A DNA stretch of 64,000 bases from Asterias amurensis (taxonomy: Eukaryota; Echinodermata; Asteroidea; Forcipulatida; Asteriidae): NCBI RefSeq assembly GCF_032118995.1, contig NC_092651.1:27742938-27806937 (forward strand), in the 5' to 3' direction. The position numbers and the translations under genes are program-made. The notes beneath the pieces were generated by a model. That model worked only from the letters and a program-made list of their open reading frames with translations. It did not search any database and had not been told where the DNA came from. Every line of letters starts with the position of its first letter. Positions within the stretch are counted from its first letter, which is position 1. This document shows, piece by piece, positions 55,299 to 64,000 of the stretch.

Positions 55299-58200
55299 TT
55301 AATGGAAGAATATTGAGAAGGGATCTTGGTTATCCAGATAAGCTTTGTGTCGTAGGACGTCTTTCTTACTGATAATCCCAAGTAATCTCCTGCAAAAATA
55401 ACAACAGATGACAATAGAGTTAATGCAACATATTGAGCCCTTGCACTGAGGTCACACATGGCTAACTGTCAGGAGTTAAAGTGATCTTGTAAAACAACCA
55501 CACTTTGCATAAAGTATTCACTACACATTAACACTCAAGGAATCTGACACCCAAAATGGGGCAACCAAGATATATTGTAGTCAAGGTGCTATAGGTGAAT
55601 TGGACCACAATTAAGCTAACCACCAATAGAATTGATTTATTTAAAGAGTACATTGCAATTGAAGAAACATATTCCAGTAAAGTGTGTCACTATTGTACTT
55701 ACCCATTATGTGTAACGAGGCATGTTCTTATACCCAGTTTAACAAACATGTCCACAACGATACTCATAGGCGTCTGGTCTGTTATAGTTACCGGACTCTG
55801 TGGAGGACAATGTCAATTATGAGTTATCAATAATATACTTAAATATTGCACACATAGAGTCTTGTCACTTTATTAAAGAATTAATGTCACAAACCATCCT
55901 TTCATTGGCTTTTTACTAACTGACCACAGCTTCATTCAAATGGCTTTTAAATGATAGTTAAAGGAACACGTTGCTTTGGATCGGTCGAGTTGGTCTATAA
56001 AAAGCGTTTGTAACCGTTTGTTATGAAATGTATATGGTTAGAAAGATGTTTTAATAGTAGAATACAGTGATCTACACAAATATGCCTCGAAATTGCAAGG
56101 TTTTCCTTTTATCTCGCTGACTAACACGGCCATTTATGGGAGTCAAATTTTTGACTCCCATAAATGGCCGACCGTGTTAGTTCGCATAATAAAAGGAAAA
56201 CCACGCAATTTCGAGGCAAATTTGTGTGGATCATTATATTCTACTTTTAAATTATCTATCTAACCATTTGCATTTAATAACAAACGGTTTCAAACGCTTT
56301 TCAACGACCAACTTGTCCGATCCAAGGCAACACGTTCCTTTAAACAATGTTGAGGCAAACAGTACACAGTCAACCCTCCCACTGTCTGACCATTCAACAT
56401 CATCCACTATTGGTTTTGAATGATAGATAAACCATACTGACCTGCAATACAAAGATAGTTACGTATCAATGCACAAGTTTCATGATTTAAGAAGCACAAA
56501 GAATAAGATGTTACAGAACATAGAGAAGACATGGAACTACTTACTGCATCTAAGATGTTGACTAGGCTGAGGTGTGGTGGTATTCCTGGTACAGGAAATT
56601 TAGGTACTTGGGAAGTGAAGTAAACTTTAGACTGACTCACTGCTTCACTCTTATTCTTCCTGGCTTGTTCTAGATAGATAATAAACACAAATTCTTATTT
56701 AGCGCATTTCACAATAACCGTATCAATGCGTCATCGGGCCAATAACATCCCTTTAATCTTTCTCAGCTCCCTGGGGAGTATACAGCCCTGAGCTGCCGTG
56801 GCGCTCCAAAGGTTTTTTGATACACAATATCAACCTCTACCCTCGCAGGTACCCATTTATACCCCTGGGTGAAGAGAAGCAGTTATAGTAAAGTATCTTG
56901 CTCAAGGACACAAGTGTCAAGACCGGGATTCGAACCAACACTCTTGACTTAATCACCAGAACTTGAATTCGATGCTCTTTAGCACTCGACAAACCTTTTT
57001 GATTGCTCTAGAAGAGATCATGTGGCCATGTTTAAACTTGTGATATAAACCTTAAACATATGCATGCCCCACAACCTTTTGAGTCATGCTAATTTTACAT
57101 GTACCGCAATCAATACATACCAATAATCAATGTACAATTCATTAGATTGCCTGCGTCCGCACAGCTAATTAGTTTCACAAGCATTTTGAGCCTTTATGAA
57201 ATGGAGCCTGACAACATGACAGGAATAACTAATTTACAGAAAATGTACATTTAATTACAAAAAGGGCATTTATGAATGGGAATAAAAGAGTAGTGACTCA
57301 GTCTATAACATTTGTTTAAAACCTCACACGGCCTACCTGTTTAAAGTCACCTGGAAGTGGTATTTTTTCAAAATAAAGTTTTTGTCACTAATATATGTGT
57401 TTTGATGAGTGGAATGTGAATAAACAATTGTTTTATTGTTCATAAGCATATACTCTTATGTTTGAAAGAAAAAAAAATCTATTTCCAGGTGACTTTAAGG
57501 ACCCTCAGGACTTTGTCCTACTATGTTATTCATTTATTCATAACAACAAAGAGTGTTTTAACATTCCGATTGGTTGAAGAGAGTCTCAATGAGAGGAGAC
57601 AGGTAGATGGTTACTTACTCAATGCATGTATTAGCTCTCTTCTATAAACCACTCCTACAAGACGTTGTGAATCCTTAGATATAATCACCGGGTATGTATT
57701 GAAGAGAGTCTCAGTGAGAGGAGACAGGTAGATGGTTACTTACTCAATGCATGTATTAGCTCTCTTCTATAAACCACTCCCACAAGACGTTGTAAATCCT
57801 TAGATATAATCACCGGGTATGTATTGAAGAGAGTCTCAGTGAGAGGAGACAGGTAGATGGTTACTTACTCAATGCATGTATTAGCTCTCTTCTATAAACC
57901 ACTCCCACAAGACGTTGTGAATCCTTAGATATAATCACTGGGTATGTATTGAAGAGAGTCTCAGTGAGAGGAGACAGGTAGATGGTTACTTACTCAATGC
58001 ATGTATTAGCTCTCTTCTATAAACCACTCCCACAAGACGTTGTGAATCCTTAGATATAATCACTGGGTATGTATTGAAGAGAGTCTCAGTGAGAGGAGAC
58101 AGGTAGATGGTTACTTACTCAATGCATGTATTAGCTCTCTTCTATAAACCACTCCTACAAGACGTTGTGAATCCTTAGATATAATCACTGGGTATGTATT

Positions 58201-61200
58201 GAAGAGAGTCTCAGTGAGAGGAGACAGGTAGATGGTTACTTACTCAATGCATGTATTAGCTCTCTTCTATAAACCACTCCCACAAGACGTTGTGAATCCT
58301 TAGATATAATCACTGGGTATGTATTGAAGAGAGTCTCAGTGAGAGGAGACAGGTAGATGGTTACTTACTCAATGCATGTATTAGCTCTCTTCTATAAACC
58401 ACTCCCACAAGACGTTGTGAATCCTTAGATATAATCACCGGGTATGTATTGAAGAGAGTCTCAGTGAGAGGAGACAGGTAGATGGTTACTTACTCAATGC
58501 ATGTATTAGCTCTCTTCTATAAACCACTCCCACAAGACGTTGTGAATCCTTAGATATAATCACCGGGTATGTATTGAAGAGAGTCTCAGTGAGAGGAGAC
58601 AGGTAGATGGTTACTTACTCAATGCATGTATTAGCTCTCTTCTATAAACCACTCCCACAAGACGTTGTGAATCCTTGGATATAATAACCGGGTATGTATT
58701 GAAGAGAGTCTCAGTGAGAGGAGACAGGTAGATGGTTACTTACTCAATGCATGTATTAGCTCTCTTCTATAAACCACTCCTACAAGACGTTGTGAATCCT
58801 TAGATATAATCACTGGGTATGTATTGAAGAGAGTCTCAATGAGAGGAGACAGGTAGATGGTTACTTACTCAATGCATGTATTAGCTCTCTTCTATAAACC
58901 ACTCCCACAAGACGTTGTAAATCCTTAGATATAATCACTGGGTATGTATTGAAGAGAGTCTCAATGAGAGGAGACAGGTAGATGGTTACTTACTCAATGC
59001 ATGTATTAGCTCTCTTCTATAAACCACTCCTACAAGACGTTGTGAATCCTTAGATATAATCACTGGGTATGTATTGAAGAGAGTCTCAGTGACAGGAGAC
59101 AGGTAGATGGTTACTTACTCAATGCATGTATTAGCTCTCTTCTATAAACCACTCCTACAAGACGTTGTGAATCCTTAGATATAATCACTGGGTATGTATT
59201 GAAGAGAGTCTCAGTGAGAGGAGACAGGTAGATGGTTACTTACTCAATGCATGTATTAGCTCTCTTCTATAAACCACTCCCACAAGACGTTGTGAATCCT
59301 TAGATATAATCACTGGGTATGTATTGAAGAGAGTCTCAATGAGAGGAGACAGGTAGATGGTTACTTACTCAATGCATGTATTAGCTCTCTTCTATAAACC
59401 ACTCCTACAAGACGTTGTGAATCCTTAGATATAATCACCGGGTATGTATTGAAGAGAGTCTCAGTGACAGGAGACAGGTAGATGGTTACTTACTCAATGC
59501 ATGTATTAGCTCTCTTCTATAAACCACTCCCACAAGACGTTGTGAATCCTTAGATATAATCACTGGGTATGTATTGAAGAGAGTCTCAGTGAGAGGAGAC
59601 AGGTAGATGGTTACTTACTCAATGCATGTATTAGCTCTCTTCTATAAACCACTCCTACAAGACGTTGTGAATCCTTAGATATAATCACTGGGTATGTATT
59701 GAAGAGAGTCTCAGTGAGAGGAGACAGGTAGATGGTTACTTACTCAATGCATGTATTAGCTCTCTTCTATAAACCACTCCCACAAGACGTTGTAAATCCT
59801 TAGATATAATCACCGGGTATGTATTGAAGAGAGTCTCAGTGAGAGGAGACAGGTAGATGGTTACTTACTCAATGCATGTATTAGCTCTCTTCTATAAACC
59901 ACTCCTACAAGACGTTGTGAATCCTTAGATATAATCACTGGGTATGTATTGAAGAGAGTCTCAATGAGAGGAGACAGGTAGATGGTTACTTACTCAATGC
60001 ATGTATTAGCTCTTATCTATAAACCACTCCTACAAGACGTTGTGAATCCTTAGATATAATCACTGGGTATGTATTGAAGAGAGTCTCAATGAGAGGAGAC
60101 AGGTAGATGGTTACTTACTCAATGCATGTATTAGCTCTCTTCTATAAACCACTCCCACAAGACGTTGTGAATCCTTAGATATAATCACTGGGTATGTATT
60201 GAAGAGAGTCTCAGTGAGAGGAGACAGGTAGATGGTTACTTACTCAATGCATGTATTAGCTCTCTTCTATAAACCACTCCCACAAGACGTTGTAAATCCT
60301 TAGATATAATCACTGGGTATGTATTGAAGAGAGTCTCAATGAGAGGAGACAGGTAGATGGTTACTTACTCAATGCATGTATTAGCTCTCTTCTATAAACC
60401 ACTCCTACAAGACGTTGTGAATCCTTAGATATAATCACTGGGTATGTATTGAAGAGAGTCTCAGTGAGAGGAGACAGGTAGATGGTTACTTACTCAATGC
60501 ATGTATTAGCTCTCTTCTATAAACCACTCCCACAAGACGTTGTAAATCCTTAGATATAATCACTGGGTATGTATTGAAGAGAGTCTCAATGAGAGGAGAC
60601 AGGTAGATGGTTACTTACTCAATGCATGTATTAGCTCTCTTCTATAAACCACTCCTACAAGACGTTGTGAATCCTTAGATATAATCACTGGGTATGTATT
60701 GAAGAGAGTCTCAGTGACAGGAGACAGGTAGATGGTTACTTACTCAATGCATGTATTAGCTCTCTTCTATAAACCACTCCAACAAGACGTTGTGAATCCT
60801 TAGATATAATCACCGGGTATGTATTGAAGAGAGTCTCAGTGACAGGAGACAGGTAGATGGTTACTTACTCAATGCATGTATTAGCTCTCTTCTATAAACC
60901 ACTCCCACAAGACGTTGTGAATCCTTAGATATAATCACTGGGTATGTATTGAAGAGAGTCTCAGTGAGAGGAGACAGGTAGATGGTTACTTACTCAATGC
61001 ATGTATTAGCTCTCTTCTATAAACCACTCCTACAAGACGTTGTGAATCCTTAGATATAATCACTGGGTATGTATTGAAGAGAGTCTCAATGAGAGGAGAC
61101 AGGTAGATGGTTACTTACTCAATGCATGTATTAGCTCTCTTCTATAAACCACTCCTACAAGACGTTGTGAATCCTTAGATATAATCACCGGGTATGTATT

Positions 61201-63692
61201 GAAGAGAGTCTCAGTGACAGGAGACAGGTAGATGGTTACTTACTCAATGCATGTATTAGCTCTCTTCTATAAACCACTCCTACAAGACGTTGTGAATCCT
61301 TAGATATAATCACTGGGTATGTATTGAAGAGAGTCTCAATGAGAGGAGACAGGTAGATGGTTACTTACTCAATGCATGTATTAGCTCTCTTCTATAAACC
61401 ACTCCTACAAGACGTTGTGAATCCTTAGATATAATCACTGGGTATGTATTGAAGAGAGTCTCAATGAGAGGAGACAGGTAGATGGTTACTTACTCAATGC
61501 ATGTATTAGCTCTCTTCTATAAACCACTCCCACAAGACGTTGTGAATCCTTAGATATAATCACTGGGTATGTATTGAAGAGAGTCTCAGTGACAGGAGAC
61601 AGGTAGATGGTTACTTACTCAATGCATGTATTAGCTCTCTTCTATAAACCACTCCTACAAGACGTTGTGAATCCTTAGATATAATCACTGGGTATGTATT
61701 GAAGAGAGTCTCAGTGAGAGGAGACAGGTAGATGGTTACTTACTCAATGCATGTATTAGCTCTCTTCTATAAACCACTCCCACAAGACGTTGTGAATCCT
61801 TAGATATAATAACCGGGTATGTATTGAAGAGAGTCTCAGTGGTCAGGTTTTCTGAAATAGAAAACATGTTTAGAAGAAATTGAAAATCTTTATGGTTAAG
61901 GAGGTAATGAATGGTAGTTGTAGCACACAGATTGAAAAATTACAACAGTACATAAACTACTTCAGCAACTTCAAAACAAATTTCTTCAGTAGCGTGGTTC
62001 ACAAAAGAAACCATCGAACATTCTCAGAACCAACACCACTAAAAAGAGATTTTCACATGGTGGTACGACAAACCTCACCTAATCTAAGACATACTTTTTA
62101 AAATTTCTAACAACTTGTTAGAGACAAATGATTTGAAATGTCTTACCCAATTCTTCCACTGTCATTGAGTCCATTGTGATAGTGAAAAGTGGTGGGTCAT
62201 TACGCCTGTATCAGACAAAATATCAAGTATTTTACAATGTACATAAGTCATCCTACACACTGTTCATGAGCAGTACAAACAGCCTACTGAAGTCTATGGC
62301 ATAGGCATGCTAAGGTATTCATTTCATCTATTCTGGTTGAGAAGCCAAAAGACTCTCAGTAAACATGGTAAAGCAGATTTAACCACAGTACTAGCCAAGA
62401 ACCCAATGGAGAGAAAACAAGGAAGACAGTTTATTTTTTAGATGTGGGAGGAAAAACCCCAGAGATCCTTTTTTTCCAGGGAAAACCCATGCCGTCAGGC
62501 AGGGACTGAACACCCAATCCACGTAGTGCCCCATGTGACTGTCTGCTTACCTTATAAATATATTGTATCTCAATTGTGCCTTAAAGAAAGTCCAAACGGT
62601 AAGGCTCTTTGTAAAAATATGATACCATGAATATCTTAATTTTATTTTTAAAAATGTCTTATTATTTTCATAACTAAGAAAACCAACTCTTACCTTGGGC
62701 TCATTACATCCGATGCTAACGTTGTGTGCATAAATTCACGCTTGCTGTCTAAGAACGGGTAACCATTCAAATGTATGTGACCATCATAGCTGAGTACATG
62801 TAGCAGTTAAAGATTTTTAAAACAACTGATTTGCAGTATACCAATATAATAGAAATATCTTATGTTGGTGCAATTTATTTCTCTCAAAACATTTACCAAC
62901 TTCTCAAGAAAAACTTAAAAGCCAGAAACATATTGAGCTAATTTATATTTGGGTTTTTTACCAAATTTTTTTGGGGAAAGAGTGAATTTATTTCCTTCTA
63001 GTTTTGAATGAAGAGGTTTTTTTCCACAAAACTCGGGAAAGTACTGAGTATACAGTGCTAAATACACATTGGTCGAAGGGTAAAAGCAAACTATATTTTC
63101 TTTATACTCGATGCAAAACTAACATGTATCGTTGCAGTACCCGCTGCCAGCACATAGGATTCAAACTGCATCTAGCCATCGGGCTCTATGGTCACTGGTC
63201 TAGCGGTAAGACGCCACTGGTCTAGTGGTAAGACGTCACTGGTCTAGTGGTAAGACGTCACTGGTCTAGTGGTAAGACGCCACTGGTCTAGTGGTAAGAC
63301 GTCACTGGTCTAGTGGTAAGACGTCACTGGTCTAGTGGTAAGACGTCACTGGTCTAGCAATGCAAAGGTTGTGTGTTCAAATCCAACTTAAGTGATTTGT
63401 GTGGAGATTTGTTTTTCGCAGAACTCGGGCAAGTTAACAGTGTTTAATACACATGGATGTACGTAAAAACAAATTGAATTGTTTCATACAGTAACTTTAT
63501 TTTGACTGACAATTTTGTGCAAACTAAATGCTCAATAAATGATATGCCTGTCAGACTCAAAAAGTTCCAAAGGATACATTCCATCCTTGCCAAATGCATC
63601 AGCAACCCATTTACTGACCATACAGGCAATCATTAATGGTACAATGTACGTCAGACCTCCAGTTAGCTCAAACATGATCACAACAAGGGAAA
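55299..63692 (-). CDS. CLCN3: ClC-3/4/5-type chloride/proton exchanger, C-terminal 228 residues (5' part outside window)
   Basis: Seven exons in transcript order: 63692-63578, 62789-62694, 62205-62147, 61851-61744, 56669-56545, 55797-55703, 55389-55299. All phases agree. The first visible exon encodes [20 protein letters not shown], the last membrane helices, and its junction with the next gives KDGIYDGH, whose Tyr is probably the inner-gate residue of ClC proteins. CBS domain 1 spans the next exons ([33 protein letters not shown]). CBS domain 2 is [15 protein letters not shown] to [18 protein letters not shown]. The protein ends [10 protein letters not shown], close to the vertebrate ClC-3/5 end NQDP.SIMFN. 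The family exchanges chloride for protons in endosomes and lysosomes; the CBS pair binds nucleotides. The exon at 61744-61851 is followed in its intron by 33 further tandem copies of its own 3' end and donor. ClC-3, -4 and -5 cannot be separated from this part alone. Confidence 0.92.
55958..56343. mobile_element. Palindromic MITE with TTAAAGGAACACGTTGC ends, copy 2
   Basis: TTAAAGGAACACGTTGC at the left and CAACACGTTCCTTTAA at the right are inverted and TTAA-flanked. The centre is a perfect GGGAGTCAAATTTTTGACTCCC-type palindrome, as in the copy at 24616-25005. It lies in a ClC intron. Confidence 0.85.
56688..56990 (-). mobile_element. tRNA-derived SINE, inverted
   Basis: The plus strand shows ACACAAGTGTCAAGACCGGG then ATTCGAACCAACACTCTTGA, the complement of a B box and SINE head. 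The opposite end reads TTATTTAGCGCATTTCACAA. It is related to but distinct from the copy at 45755-46132. It lies in the ClC intron right upstream, in transcript order, of the exon at 56545-56669. Confidence 0.65.
57341..57498. mobile_element. Solo TTAAAGTCACCTGGAA MITE (158 bp)
   Basis: Both ends carry TTAAAGTCACCTGGAA or its complement. The whole sequence matches the outer part of the element at 27441-28025 in inverse orientation, without the nested insertion. It lies about 80 bases left of the 125-bp array. Confidence 0.8.
57576..61850 (-). repeat. 34-copy, 125-bp tandem array made from a ClC exon end plus its splice donor
   Basis: The start word GAAGAGAGTCTCA recurs at 57576, 57701, 57826 and every 125 bases to 61826, so 34 units occupy exactly 4250 bases with no indel. 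On the minus strand each unit holds 91 bases of CBS-domain coding sequence (ACTCTCTTCAATACATACCC to CATGCATTGA), the donor GTAAGT, and 34 bases of intron including a short pyrimidine tract ending CACTGAG. The rightmost copy is continuous with the true exon acceptor (TTTCAG at 61852-61857). Identity between units is very high. Recurrent variants are C/T in CACTCC(C/T)ACAAG, G/A in TTGT(G/A)AATCC, C/T in ATCAC(C/T)GGG, A/G in TCTCA(A/G)TGA and G/C in TGA(G/C)AGG. Confidence 0.97.
63128..63475 (+). mobile_element. tRNA-derived SINE with eightfold amplified A-box segment
   Basis: The SINE begins ATCGTTGCAGTACCCGCTGC and CATAGGATTCAAACTGCATC, as at 32128. The A-box-like CACTGGTCTAGTGGTAAGAC is repeated eight times in 22-bp steps (about 63191-63358), with GT or GC at each junction. 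A B-box-like GTTCAAATCC and the body then follow. It lies in a ClC intron. These are not tandem tRNA genes: no unit can form a cloverleaf. Confidence 0.8.
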
Positions 63693-64000
63693 CTAGAAAG
63701 AAGAAAATAAAAATATAATTTGTGTTACATTTAGCTTACAAGGAATAGATCACTGGTAATGACATTTTGGTGCATTGTGTTACACTTAGTGTTAAAAAAG
63801 GCATACTATTTACTTGCAATGATATTTGGTGCAGATGCATTTTGCAGCACACACTGAAAAATACATGAAAAAATAGAATTAGCGGTTGCAAAGTGCTTAC
63901 CAAACAACCAAAAAGACCTATGGACGGTATAAGTGCAAAAGAAAACAGTTAATGACATGAGGTTTTGACCTTAGCAGAGTCTTTCTAGCCAAGTCTTTTA

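Noticed and set aside
57576-61850. CRISPR-like array
   Set aside because: The units are uniform, with no unique spacers. The unit is a ClC exon end with a eukaryotic splice donor, in an intron-rich animal gene.
63184-63362. Cluster of tRNA genes
   Set aside because: Only the A-box-like segment is repeated. No unit has a B box, an acceptor stem or cloverleaf potential, and one SINE body follows.

Overview
This is a 64 kb piece of an animal genome. It is AT-rich, with many short exons bounded by GT/AG introns, and it is crowded with short inverted-repeat transposons, tRNA-derived SINEs, decayed LINEs and tandem arrays. From memory, several of the dispersed repeats (for example the one ending TTAAAGGCAGTGGACACTA) resemble repeats of sea stars, so I suggest an asteroid echinoderm. 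That is a recollection and was not tested by a search.

Layout. Positions 1-4233 hold no recognisable gene. Gene A (4234-14692, +, 13 exons with consistent phases) encodes a 719-residue secreted or membrane-anchored glycoprotein with a signal peptide, two basic convertase-type sites and a hydrophobic C-terminal tail. I do not recognise its family. Positions 14693-20498 are repeats and hairpin elements. The CCDC158 orthologue (20507-40011, +, about 23 exons) is a long coiled-coil protein. Its collinear match to vertebrate CCDC158 runs from an N-terminal motif to the last residues. Next come two minus-strand loci. One is a complete three-exon heparan sulfate 3-O-sulfotransferase-like gene (43474-46480). 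The other is a lone first exon of a type II membrane protein (50278-50685). The right end carries the last seven exons of a ClC-3/4/5-type chloride/proton exchanger (55299-63692, -); its 5' part lies beyond the window.

The most unusual feature is inside the ClC gene. The 3' 91 bases of a CBS-domain exon plus 34 bases of the following intron form a 125-bp unit repeated 34 times with no length change (57576-61825). The pre-mRNA would therefore carry 34 near-identical coding segments, each with a GTAAGT donor. Only the promoter-proximal copy has the normal acceptor.

Other notable structures are: a hAT-type element with an 8-bp target duplication, sitting in a decayed coding stretch of CCDC158; pyrimidine-rich tandem arrays directly upstream of acceptors in two different genes; a SINE whose A-box segment is amplified eight times; a perfect 32-bp-arm palindrome; and four transposon families with the same TTAAAG ends. 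The genes share no obvious pathway. I saw no retroviral, LTR, Polinton or toxin-like sequence.
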